Below, piece after piece: positions 55,664 through 64,000 of a stretch of DNA of 64,000 nucleotides. A model generated the notes under the pieces. That model did no database searches. It was not told where the DNA came from and saw nothing but the letters and a program-made list of their open reading frames with translations. Position 1 is the first letter of the stretch, and each line of letters opens with the position of its first letter. The stretch is from Pinus tabuliformis (lineage: Eukaryota; Streptophyta; Pinopsida; Pinales; Pinaceae), in NCBI GenBank assembly GCA_031772625.1, contig CM062818.1, positions 1,276,816,277 to 1,276,880,276 on the forward strand, given 5' to 3'. The translations under genes and the position numbers were made by a program.

Positions 55664-58600
55664 ATGAAGGTCATGCACTTCAAATCAGCAAAAGAGATAT
55701 GGGACAAAATGATCACTAGCTATGAAGGAGATGAACAGGTAAAGGAAGCTAAACTTCAAACTCTCAGGATTCAATATGAGACTCTCAAGATGTATAATGA
55801 TGAAAGTGTGGCAAATTATTTTCTTCGGGTAGACGAGATTGTTAATTGTATGAAAAATTTGGGTGAAGAAATAAAAGAGACTATAGTAGTTTCAAAGATT
55901 CTAAGATCATTATCCCCCAAGTTTGAATCTAAAGTATCTGCAATAGAAGAAAAGGAAAATCTCAAAGTTCTCACTATGTCTCAGTTACATGGAATTCTAA
56001 CTGCTTATGAAATGAGAAAGGGAGGTCCATCAGACAGAAGGGAAGCTGCTTTTAAGGCATCAGGAAAAGAAGATTACTATGAGGCAAGCCATGTTCCAGA
56101 AGAAGAGGAAGAAGAATCAAATTTTGTTAGAAATCTTCAAAGGGGTGCTGGAAGGTTCAGAGGTAAGCTACCTTTCAAATGCTTTGCTTGTGGAAGAGTA
56201 GGTCATTATGCTGCAAAATGTCCTAATAAAGATAAAGGAAAAGAACCTGCTAGATGGAATAAGAAACAAAGTGCAAATAAGAAAAGCTACTACACCCATG
56301 AAGATAGTGATGGCTTATCAAACAGTGATGAAGATGAACAAGGTAATAAATATAAGCTATTAATGGCATTTGAAGATGATGATTATGAGGATGCTGTAGA
56401 TGTGGATAATCTCTATAATGAAATTACTAGACTCAAGAGATGCATAGAAGAAAAGAGTGTGATCATTGATACTTTGCAATTTCAAATTGATGAAAAGGAA
56501 AAACATCTTGAAAAACTAGAAGGTGAAATTGTTGGTCTCAGAAAAGAAATTGAGAAAACAAAAGCTATTAATCTTAAGTTTGTCAAAGGATCTGAAACTT
56601 TGGATGAGATTATCAATGTACAGCGGTCTCCTCTAAACAAGACAGGTTTGGGCTATAATGGAGAAACCTCTAAAGCATCCACCTCAAAGAATTATCTTGA
56701 TGCAGCAAGAAGAAATGAGCAGAAGAACAATGAAGATAATCAGGTAAAGCAGGGACGAATTACAAACAGAAACTATCAGGGACAATCCTTCTTAAGGGTG
56801 AACAAAAGCTACAACCAACCACAGGTAAAATCTTCTCAGTTTGGCACAAGAATAGATGAAAATAGAAATTACAATCAGTTGGCTGGTAGATTCAATAACC
56901 GCAGAAGCTTCTTCAATGGACAATGCTTTTCTTGCCATAACTTTGGTCACAAAGCAGCTCAATGTGTTGCATATAAAACAATCATGACTAGGGAAGCTCA
57001 AAAACAAAGAAGTATGACAGGGATTACAAAGAGGACCTATAACAACTTTTCGGTTCTTGAAAATGAAGTTGAATGTTCTATTTGCAATAATTTTGGTCAT
57101 AAAGAATCTGAATGCAGGAGCAGGTTTCAGGAGAAAAAGGAACAAGCCACGAGCACCAAAAAATGGAGAATAAAAGAACCTCAAACAGAAAGATGTGGGA
57201 TAGCGTTTTATGCAGAAGGACAGGAAAATCTATGGTACATTGACAGTGGATGTTCGAAACATATGACAGGTGATAAAGAAAAACTTGAATCTTACTCCTG
57301 CAATGATACTCCTGCAACTATAAAAGGAAAAGGTATTGCTCCTTTGAAAGAAAAGGTCAAGGCTGGAAATGTTTTGTATGTTGATGGATTGAAGCATAAT
57401 CTTCTAAGTGTCAGTCAGATGTGTGATCAAAAAACCGAGGTTATTTTCAGATCGAATGGATGTCTTGTTCGTGATCTTGATACAGGTAAAACAGTTCTCA
57501 AAGGCAAAAGAACTCCAAATAATCTGTACATATTTGAAGAAGGACAACAACAATGCTATCTTAGCAAGGATGAAGAGCACTGGCTATGGCATCGAAGGTT
57601 GGGACATCTAAGCTTCTCACAAATAAGAAAAGCATGCAAATATCAGGCAGTTCGCGATCTTCCAGATATCAAAATTCCAGACAACACTATATGCAAATCT
57701 TGTCAGTTTGGAAAGCAAACCAGAACTAACTTTCCAGAAAAGGAAGGATCAGCTAGCTTGCCTCTTGAGCTAGTCCATACAGATGTATGTGGTCCATTTA
57801 GGAAAAGGACACCTCGAGGAGAAGAATATCTGATATTATTCATTGATGATTTCTCAAGGTTTGTTTGGTTAGGGCTTATGAAGCACAAAGATGAAGCATT
57901 CGAAAAATTCAAATCCTTCAAAGCATTGGCTGAAAATGAATCAGGACACAAAATTAAGTGCCTCAGATCTGACAGAGGTGGGGAGTTCACATCAAATGAA
58001 TTTTTCGATTTCTGCGATGAACATGGGATAAGAAGAGAATTCTCTACAGCTAGAACTCCTCAGCAAAATGGGGTTGTGGAAAGAATGAACAGAACTATCC
58101 AACAAATGGCTCGTGCTATGCTCGATGAATCAGGTACTCCTGCAACCTTCTGGGGTGAAGCTGCACATGCTGCTGTTATCATTCTTAACAAAACAAATGT
58201 CCGAGTAAACAGCACTCAAACACCTCATGAGCTTTGGAGTGGTAAAACTCCTTCCGTGAAGCATTTCAAAATCTTTGGGAGCAAATGTTATATTAAGAAT
58301 ACTGATGAGCAACTTGGCAAACTTGAACCTAGAGCAGATGAGGGCATTCTTCTTGGTTATTCTCCACATAGCAAAGCATACAAGTGCTACAATAAAAGAC
58401 TTGGCAGAATTGTTGACAGTATTGATATAGTGGTTGATGAGAAGGGATATATTCCTAGGCAAGTTCATCATGAAGACATTGAAGAAGATGAAGGTTACTC
58501 TCAAAGGCGAAATGATGAAGAAGAAGAACCTCAAGAAGAAGAAGAATCTCAAGAAGAACCAGAGGAGCAGACAAGAATAGAAGAGAAGACTCCATCCAGA

Positions 58601-60253
58601 TATGTCCAAAAGAATCATCCAGAAACTCAGATTGTGGGGCAGAAAGAAGCAGGAGTACAAACAAGAAGGACACTTGCAGAAGCTTCAAGCTACTTGGCTC
58701 TACTCTCCTCCATTGAACCACAAAATGTGAAAGAAGCATGCAAAGATGAATGTTGGGTCAAAGCAATGGATGAAGAACTTGAGCAAATCGAAAGGAACAA
58801 CACTTGGGAATTAGTTCCTAGACCAAAAGATAAGAATGTAATAGGAACAAAATGGGTCTTCAAGAATAAGTTAAATGAAAATGGAGAAGTAATTAGAAAC
58901 AAGGCCAGACTTGTTTGTAAAGGGTATGCACAGCAAGAAGGAATAGATTTTGAAGAGACCTTTGCTCCTGTGGCAAGACTAGAGGCCATCCGAATGTTCC
59001 TTGCTCTCTCAAGCTTTCAAAACTTCAAGGTATTTCAAATGGACGTGAAATCAGCCTTCCTAAATGGAGACTTAGAAGAAGAAGTATATATTGAGCAGCC
59101 AGATGGGTTCATTCTTGGAAATGATCCAAACCTTGTATGCAGATTGAAAAAGGCACTCTATGGGCTCAAACAAGCTCCAAGGGCTTGGTACTATCGCTTG
59201 GACAAATATCTTCACCAACAAGGCTTTTCAAAAGGATCAGCAGATAGCAATCTCTATATAAAAGTTGAAAATAACAAATTGCTAATCCTTGTTGTTTATG
59301 TAGATGATATTATTTTTGGCAGCAATGAAGAGACCATGAGTCAAAACTTTGCCTTGGTTATGCAGAAAGAATTCGAAATGTCACTTCTTGGAGAATTGAC
59401 ATATTTTCTTGGATTGCAAATCCAACAAAATGAAGGAGGTATCTTCTTGTCTCAAACCAAATACCTCAAGCAGATCTTGAAGAAGTATGGCATGGAAGAG
59501 TCAAAACCAGTATGTACACCCATGGTTACAGGATGCAGCCTCAGTGCAAATGATGAATCAGCAGCAGTTCACCAACCCACTTATAGATCCATGATTGGGA
59601 GTTTGCTTTATTTGACAGGTACTCGACCAGATATTACACATGCAGTAGGAATGGTTGGAAGATTTCAAGCCAACCCAAAGGAAACTCATCTTCAGGCAGT
59701 CAAAAGAATCTTCAAATATCTTCAAGGGACCCAAAACTATGGCTTATGGTATCCTAGAAATACTGATCTCACTCTTCATGCTTACACAGATGCAGATTGG
59801 GCTGGAAGTGTGGATGATAGGAAAAGCACAAGTGGAGGTGCTTTCTTCATGGGTTCTAGATTAGTATCTTGGTTCAGCAAGAAACAAAGTTCGATTGCCT
59901 TATCTACAGCTGAAGCAGAATATGTGGCTGCAGCATCTTGTTGCACACAACTTCTTTGGATGATGCAGACCTTGCAGGACTTTCAAATCACTTGCACTCC
60001 ACCTGTCTCTATCTTATGTGATAATACAAGTGCAATCAGCATTTCAAAGAATCCTGTCATGCACTCAAAGACCAAGCACATACCAATCAAGTACCATTTT
60101 CTTCGGGAACAAGTGCTTGAGCAGAAGGTCAAGTTGGAGTATGTTCCTTCTAAGGAGCAAGTTGCTGATATTCTCACAAAACCACTGCCCAGGGAAACTT
60201 TTGAATATCTCAGACAAAAGCTGGGAGTAGTTGATGCTTCATCCTGTTGTTGA
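55664..60253 (+). CDS. Gag-Pol polyprotein of copia element C (1,529 aa from first in-frame ATG)
   Basis: The open frame actually extends up to about 55409, with gag text from 55454; 55664 is simply the first ATG in it. Gag includes a coiled coil (about residues 252-305) and three CCHC knuckles: [14 protein letters not shown] (about 172), [14 protein letters not shown] (about 420) and [14 protein letters not shown] (about 470). The protease has [12 protein letters not shown] (about 525). Integrase has [10 protein letters not shown] and CKSCQFGK, then D, D and E at HTDVCGP, SDRGGEF and NGVVERMNR (about 704, 767 and 804). RT starts near 1045 and has [11 protein letters not shown] (about 1213). 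RNase H has [15 protein letters not shown] (about 1374) and the end is [16 protein letters not shown]. All catalytic residues are present. Loss of about 70 N-terminal Gag residues would probably impair particle formation. Confidence 0.93.
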   Translation: MKVMHFKSAKEIWDKMITSYEGDEQVKEAKLQTLRIQYETLKMYNDESVANYFLRVDEIVNCMKNLGEEIKETIVVSKILRSLSPKFESKVSAIEEKENLKVLTMSQLHGILTAYEMRKGGPSDRREAAFKASGKEDYYEASHVPEEEEEESNFVRNLQRGAGRFRGKLPFKCFACGRVGHYAAKCPNKDKGKEPARWNKKQSANKKSYYTHEDSDGLSNSDEDEQGNKYKLLMAFEDDDYEDAVDVDNLYNEITRLKRCIEEKSVIIDTLQFQIDEKEKHLEKLEGEIVGLRKEIEKTKAINLKFVKGSETLDEIINVQRSPLNKTGLGYNGETSKASTSKNYLDAARRNEQKNNEDNQVKQGRITNRNYQGQSFLRVNKSYNQPQVKSSQFGTRIDENRNYNQLAGRFNNRRSFFNGQCFSCHNFGHKAAQCVAYKTIMTREAQKQRSMTGITKRTYNNFSVLENEVECSICNNFGHKESECRSRFQEKKEQATSTKKWRIKEPQTERCGIAFYAEGQENLWYIDSGCSKHMTGDKEKLESYSCNDTPATIKGKGIAPLKEKVKAGNVLYVDGLKHNLLSVSQMCDQKTEVIFRSNGCLVRDLDTGKTVLKGKRTPNNLYIFEEGQQQCYLSKDEEHWLWHRRLGHLSFSQIRKACKYQAVRDLPDIKIPDNTICKSCQFGKQTRTNFPEKEGSASLPLELVHTDVCGPFRKRTPRGEEYLILFIDDFSRFVWLGLMKHKDEAFEKFKSFKALAENESGHKIKCLRSDRGGEFTSNEFFDFCDEHGIRREFSTARTPQQNGVVERMNRTIQQMARAMLDESGTPATFWGEAAHAAVIILNKTNVRVNSTQTPHELWSGKTPSVKHFKIFGSKCYIKNTDEQLGKLEPRADEGILLGYSPHSKAYKCYNKRLGRIVDSIDIVVDEKGYIPRQVHHEDIEEDEGYSQRRNDEEEEPQEEEESQEEPEEQTRIEEKTPSRYVQKNHPETQIVGQKEAGVQTRRTLAEASSYLALLSSIEPQNVKEACKDECWVKAMDEELEQIERNNTWELVPRPKDKNVIGTKWVFKNKLNENGEVIRNKARLVCKGYAQQEGIDFEETFAPVARLEAIRMFLALSSFQNFKVFQMDVKSAFLNGDLEEEVYIEQPDGFILGNDPNLVCRLKKALYGLKQAPRAWYYRLDKYLHQQGFSKGSADSNLYIKVENNKLLILVVYVDDIIFGSNEETMSQNFALVMQKEFEMSLLGELTYFLGLQIQQNEGGIFLSQTKYLKQILKKYGMEESKPVCTPMVTGCSLSANDESAAVHQPTYRSMIGSLLYLTGTRPDITHAVGMVGRFQANPKETHLQAVKRIFKYLQGTQNYGLWYPRNTDLTLHAYTDADWAGSVDDRKSTSGGAFFMGSRLVSWFSKKQSSIALSTAEAEYVAAASCCTQLLWMMQTLQDFQITCTPPVSILCDNTSAISISKNPVMHSKTKHIPIKYHFLREQVLEQKVKLEYVPSKEQVADILTKPLPRETFEYLRQKLGVVDASSCC

Positions 60254-61059
60254 AGATTGTTTGTTCTACAGAAAAGTTGGTATACGCAGGTTACGGAAGG
60301 GATATGAGCGTATACACGCGGATTTATGGTGGGTAAGTCGCGTGTATGCTGGACGCTTGTTGCAGAAAGAATATCCGCGTACATACGCTGTTTTATACAG
60401 GATAAAACGCGTATATGAAGTTCTGAACAGCAAGGGAAAAATCTGAAGTTCTGAAAAGCAATAGGAATGTCAGAATTCTTCAGGCACAGTTTCAGGGAGT
60501 GCAACAGGCACAGGTTCAGGGGGAGCAGCTCAAAAGTCTCATAAAGCATTGTTGGCATTCAGATGTTTTGGTTGTTGGTTTCAGGAGAAGGAGCTCAGAA
60601 AGAAATTCTGGTTGCTGATCTAACAAGATGTTTATCAGATGTTGCTGGTGTCTTTCCTAAGTCTTGGTCTAGATCTGTTGTCTCTATGTCATGTATCTCT
60701 CTTGTCATATCTCTTTTATGGTGTCAAGGTCATGTAACGGCCTATGTTGGTTTCCCCACTATGCCTGGGATGAATGCTGTAATATAATTGGTTGTTTCTG
60801 TTATGTCCCCTCTTGGTAGGGAGTATGGATGTATGTATTGAGTCTTTTGGTGATAGGAAGGTCCCTTATGGTGTATAAATCTTGGCTCTTGTTGAAGAAC
60901 ATCTTTTTCAGATCTGGCCTACTGTCAGGGGGAGCACGAGTCAGCACAGCCAAGCAGAGGTATCAGCATGTCCTCAGGGGGAGCACAGCCCTTTGCTCTT
61001 GATGTCAAGGGGGAGAGTGACTTGGTGTGGTGGTTGCCATCAAGTCCAAAGGGGGAGAT
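60254..61059 (+). other. 3' untranslated region and polypurine tracts of element C
   Basis: There is no env-like ORF. The first part (60280-60420) carries five GCGTATACACGC-like motifs. Five purine words follow: CAGGGGGAGCAG (60517), CAGGGGGAGCAC (60926 and 60975), CAAGGGGGAGAG (61006) and AAAGGGGGAGAT (61048-61059). The last abuts the LTR and is the working polypurine tract. Confidence 0.8.
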
Positions 61060-62536
61060 TGTTGGCATTATGATTCAAGTGTTGTCCTTGATGGCAACTC
61101 ACTCAGAGGATGGTACAAGTGCTCAGAGGTTGGTACAAGTGATGGCATCTTAATCAGAAGACAGATCTCAGTACAGCATGCCAAGGAAGCTCATACACGC
61201 CGTTTCGTTAAGCCCAAGTCGCGTGTACACGCTAGTTCGATTCATAAAAAGCGCGTGTATGTGGAAAGGTTCCTTTGGTCCATGGTGGTTAGTCCTTGGA
61301 AGTTGTGCCTATGATTTCGGACCATTGTGTCTCGACGGGCGTGTCGATCCCTAGTTTTGAAGTTGATGGTATTGTGTTACTATGGTTTTGGCTCTTGGTA
61401 TTGAGCTAGGCCTAAGACTATATAAGGAGAAGAAGATCATTAGGCAAAATCATCTTTCGACAAGGGCTTGAATATCTAAGAGTGAAAGAGATCTGATTTG
61501 CAGGTGCTGGGTTGCTTGATCTAAGCCAAGGAGAGATCACATTGGTTGATGGAAGACTAGATCTAAGGATTGATCGGGATCTAATGGTTTGAAATGCACT
61601 ATCATGATATGGTTGATTATGCTTATTTCTAGATCTGCATATTGTCGCAATGCTATGTTCTGGGTCTAACTAATGTCTGGTACAGCTGCAAATTGAGAAA
61701 GTTTATTTTTAGATCTGTACGCAGGTTGGCTTCGGTAAAAGAGCGTGTATACGCGGGTTTGGCTCCTTGAAGTAGCGTATATCTTTTGAAGCTTGTTTTT
61801 GGGTTTACAGTGGGGTCTGACAGTTATTGCAGAGTTCTGTAGTCTGCTCTGTGTTCTGATAACTGGTGATTGACAGGGTTCAGTGGTTCAGTGATTCAGA
61901 GTTTGGTTGTTTTATGCTTCAATGATCTGTTGTGGAAATTGAATGAATTGTGGTCTTCAGATTGTAATGTTGTGCTTCAGGATTATTCAAGTCTGAAAAT
62001 GTATGAAAGGTGATACCTGAAGAAAAGAAGATTGTAGGTCAGCACCTACGTACTAGTATCTTGGCTAGTACAAGAACAAAGGGGGTTGGAGCTCCCTTCC
62101 AAGGAAGTTTGGAGAACGAGAGAAGGTTGTAGCCTTCTGCAGGTTGTAGCCTGCGTACTGGTATAAGGCTGCACCAGTACAAAAGATTGTAAACTGAAGT
62201 TTCTTAAAGAAAGATAGAGATAACTTGCAGCAGGTGGTTTTCACCCACATTGGGTTTCCACCTTATATCTTGGTGTTCATGTGTGTGACTTTTGATCCGT
62301 TCTGTTATACTACATCTGCTTACTGTTAATGTGCTGAATAATGTCCTGATGAACTTAACTGAAGAATAAGCTAACTAAGTTATGAGTTTTCTGCTTATAC
62401 GCTGTTTTATTTAGTCACAGTAGCGTGTACACGCTGTTTTACTTAACTGAAGTAGCGTATATGTTTCTGAGCATTTAAAAGGTTTGATTGATCTGATAAT
62501 ACTGATTCACCCCCCCTCTCAGTATTATTTCCAACA
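61060..62536 (+). repeat. 3' LTR of element C (1,477 bp)
   Basis: Offset from the 5' LTR by 7,174 bp throughout, with no indel. It is followed by CTTAG, the target duplication. Confidence 0.95.
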
Positions 62537-63060
62537 CTTAGCTTAGGAAGCGTATTGGAAAAAAGAGATTCAATTGATGTCATTGAAGGAAAACATGTAG
62601 AACAAGAAGATTCAAATGAGGAGACCAAAGAATTATGCGCTGCACTTGATGAAGAACAGACATCGGAATCATAGATTGAGAAAGTTCCCTCATGTTTACC
62701 ATCAGATCCTCCATGTGTCCAAGAGAAAAATCAACAAAAAGAGGAAAATTTGAATGTCATGGTATAAGAGGACACAAAAAGAGATCCAAATGTGCAAGTG
62801 GACCAGGGGCATCACATCGCACTCTTCTCCAACAATTCCTAATCTCAACTCAGTCAAAGCATTTGGTCTCTCATATTTAGGTACATGTCAAAGAATATAT
62901 TTCAAGCCTACACAAAATTTTATCTTTCATCTTGATGTCCACATGGTTGCATTGGAAGTATTCCTATACTTGAAATAGATTTTGTTTTTCAAGTAGACTA
63001 GGATAGAAAAACAAATAAAAAAAGGAAAAAGAGGAAAATAAAATAAAATAAAAAATAAAA
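62537..63060 (+). pseudogene. Element D coding remnant after the C insertion
   Basis: The text resumes as LGSVLEKRDSIDVIEGKHVEQEDSNEETKE, acidic and without a recognised domain. There is a TAG near 62672, then broken text (SLIFRYMSKNIF, LEIDFVFQVD) to about 63000. No protease, RT or integrase is visible, so D seems to lack pol or to have lost it. A purine-rich AAATAAAATAAAA stretch ends the segment. Confidence 0.5.
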
Positions 63061-63220
63061 TCTCAAGTGAAAACCTCCTTGGAGGTGCTTGAGATTGGCT
63101 CACTGATTGAAGGAGTCAATGGGTTGGAAAAAAGAGAGAAAAAAAAAGATCCTAGGTGAAAACCTCCTTTGAGGAGCCTAGGCAGACCTACTAGTTGAAA
63201 ACCTCATTGAGGTAGCTAAT
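63061..63220 (+). repeat. Three related hairpins in the 3' part of element D
   Basis: Hairpin 1 (63061-63094) has outer stem TCTCAAG/CTTGAGA and inner stem ACCTCC/GGAGGT. Hairpin 2 (63151-63182) has outer CCTAGG/CCTAGG and inner CCTC/GAGG. Hairpin 3 (63190-63220) has outer ACTAG/CTAAT (one mismatch) and inner ACCTC/GAGGT. The loop-side word TGAAAACCTC is constant while the outer stems change together. This suggests that RNA structure, not sequence, is kept. Confidence 0.65.
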
Positions 63221-63604
63221 AAGCCAAAGAAAAGAGAAAAAAATGAAAAAATGAAAAAAAGAAAATGAAAAAGTGAAAATGAAAAAATTCTTTGTTCCAT
63301 GTATCTCTCTTTGATGAATGCAGGTGCTCTCCAAACTTTGCAAGAAACAAGAACAATTTAGCACCAAAAGAAAAATTGAACAAAAACCTAGTCAAAGGAT
63401 GTCAAACTTGGAATTTCTCCTCCTTCGTCTAGATGCTCAAACAGGACCAAGGCCATGTCAATCCATGACCCTCATGAATTTCCAACATCCACCCATCATT
63501 TCCAAGCCTTTCCGATGTCCTAAAATTCTACAGGAATGTTTTGTTTTGGTACAGGAGGCCAAAATACTCATGGCATAATTTTTTTTTACCATATTTAAAA
63601 ATGA
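63221..63604. other. Non-coding part of element D, no recognised gene
   Basis: Purine-rich runs (63225-63290) are followed by ordinary sequence with short ORFs. A polypurine tract could lie within the runs. Confidence 0.4.
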
Positions 63605-63822
63605 GTGCATCCATTAGCCAAGTTGTTTCATGGGGAGATGCATATAGATGATGGTAACATGCTCAAGGAATTTCAACAAATTCTGGTGCACACTTTTCGA
63701 GAAATTGGCCTCCATCACCTACAACCATTTTTATTTTTTCTCAAGATTCGTGCATCCATTGGCCAAGATTTTTTATTGGGAGATGCATAAGGATGATGGA
63801 AACATGCTCAAAAAATTTCAGG
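63605..63822 (+). repeat. Imperfect direct repeat, about 72 bp, 145 bp apart
   Basis: GTGCATCCATTAGCCAAG...ATGCTCAAGGAATTTCA (from 63605) recurs as GTGCATCCATTGGCCAAG...ATGCTCAAAAAATTTCA (from 63750). Probably part of the 3' LTR or 3' end of element D. Confidence 0.7.
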
Positions 63823-64000
63823 TCATCAAATTTACTATTGGAGAGATATGGCTAAAATAATTCTACTATGGGAGCATTCCAAAATTGCTACATGAGTGAC
63901 CAGAATTGCTACAAGAAGTTGTTGAGCATGAGAAAGGGAGGCAGATTTGATTTTATTTTTTTAATCTCTGGGAAAGATGAGTCTATAGAAGCCCTTGGAA
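63823..64000. other. Window end, no recognised feature
   Basis: Short non-coding remainder, probably still within element D. Confidence 0.35.

Larger units (their letters stand above)
53886..62536 (+). mobile_element. Ty1/copia element C, very young and nearly intact
   Basis: A complete 8,651-bp element with 1,477-bp LTRs that differ at about two positions, a tRNA-Met primer site, a long Gag-Pol ORF, an 0.8-kb 3' region and a polypurine tract. It is flanked by a perfect duplication, CTTAG (53881-53885 and 62537-62541). RT and integrase wording ([31 protein letters not shown]) places it on the SIRE/Tork side of plant copia; the exact lineage is unsure. A single frameshift near the gag start is the only defect seen. 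Confidence 0.95.

Noticed and set aside
58130..58660. 176-codon minus-strand ORF
   Set aside because: Antisense to the integrase-RT part of the C polyprotein; Phe/Leu runs mirror the Glu/Lys runs of the sense strand.
59983..60558. 191-codon minus-strand ORF at the end of element C
   Set aside because: It lies antisense to RNase H and to the palindrome-rich 3' region. Its composition follows the sense strand and no domain or start context supports it.
61027..61314. 95-codon ORF crossing the start of the 3' LTR of C
   Set aside because: It spans the polypurine tract/LTR junction and has no counterpart at the 5' LTR; chance ORF.

Overview
This 64-kb window looks like nuclear DNA of a seed plant with a large, transposon-filled genome. 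The evidence is nested LTR retrotransposons primed by plant initiator-tRNA-Met or tRNA-Asp sites, a LINE fragment, tRNA-derived SINE-like insertions, and one spliced gene with a GT-AG intron, TATA box and AATAAA signal. A gymnosperm would fit the density and style of the elements, but the sequence alone does not settle the species.

Layout. 1-5.64 kb: decayed Ty3/gypsy element on the minus strand with a Tekay/Del-like pol. 6.35-9.74 kb: Ty3/gypsy element with both LTRs but with most of RT, RNase H and integrase deleted. 9.74-13.85 kb: AT-rich sequence with a 104-bp SINE-like insertion, a 12-bp inverted repeat and a phased array of short palindromes. 13.85-19.76 kb: decayed chromovirus 'A' (minus strand). 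19.76-22.2 kb: LTR-like repeat followed by a gag-like pseudogene with a 187-bp tandem duplication. 24.09-33.96 kb: Ty1/copia element lacking most of pol, split by a young, intact chromovirus 'B' (26.13-31.98 kb) of the same family as A but in the opposite orientation. 34.5-38.84 kb: a second type of palindrome array, a long unrecognised pseudogene ('X') and an LTR-like repeat. 40.6-42.4 kb: the only ordinary gene, a two-exon gene for a 173-residue acidic Ala/Glu/Pro-rich protein on the minus strand, with ACGT promoter elements. 43.4-43.7 kb: LINE fragment. 43.8-49.65 kb: decayed Ty1/copia element 'E' (minus). 49.76-49.98 kb: 214-bp SINE-like insertion. About 50-64 kb: Ty3/gypsy element 'D' with a tRNA-Asp primer site, split by a very young Ty1/copia element 'C' (53.89-62.54 kb) whose two 1,477-bp LTRs differ at about two positions.

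The relative ages come from nesting and LTR divergence. C (about 0.14% LTR difference, perfect CTTAG target duplication) and B (4 differences in 333 bp, perfect GTACC duplication) are young. The copia host of B (about 8% over the first 205 bp of LTR) and D are older. Elements 1, A, E and X are heavily decayed.

The observations most worth following up are: three dispersed arrays of TTGCGCAA/TACGTA-like decamers spaced 29-50 bp apart; GCGTGTACACGC-type palindromes in the LTRs and 3' region of C; three hairpins with an apparently covarying outer stem in the 3' part of D; a stop-codon spectrum in X restricted to TAG and TGA; and two SINE-like insertions with clear target-site duplications. All coordinates and alignments were made by eye, without database searches.
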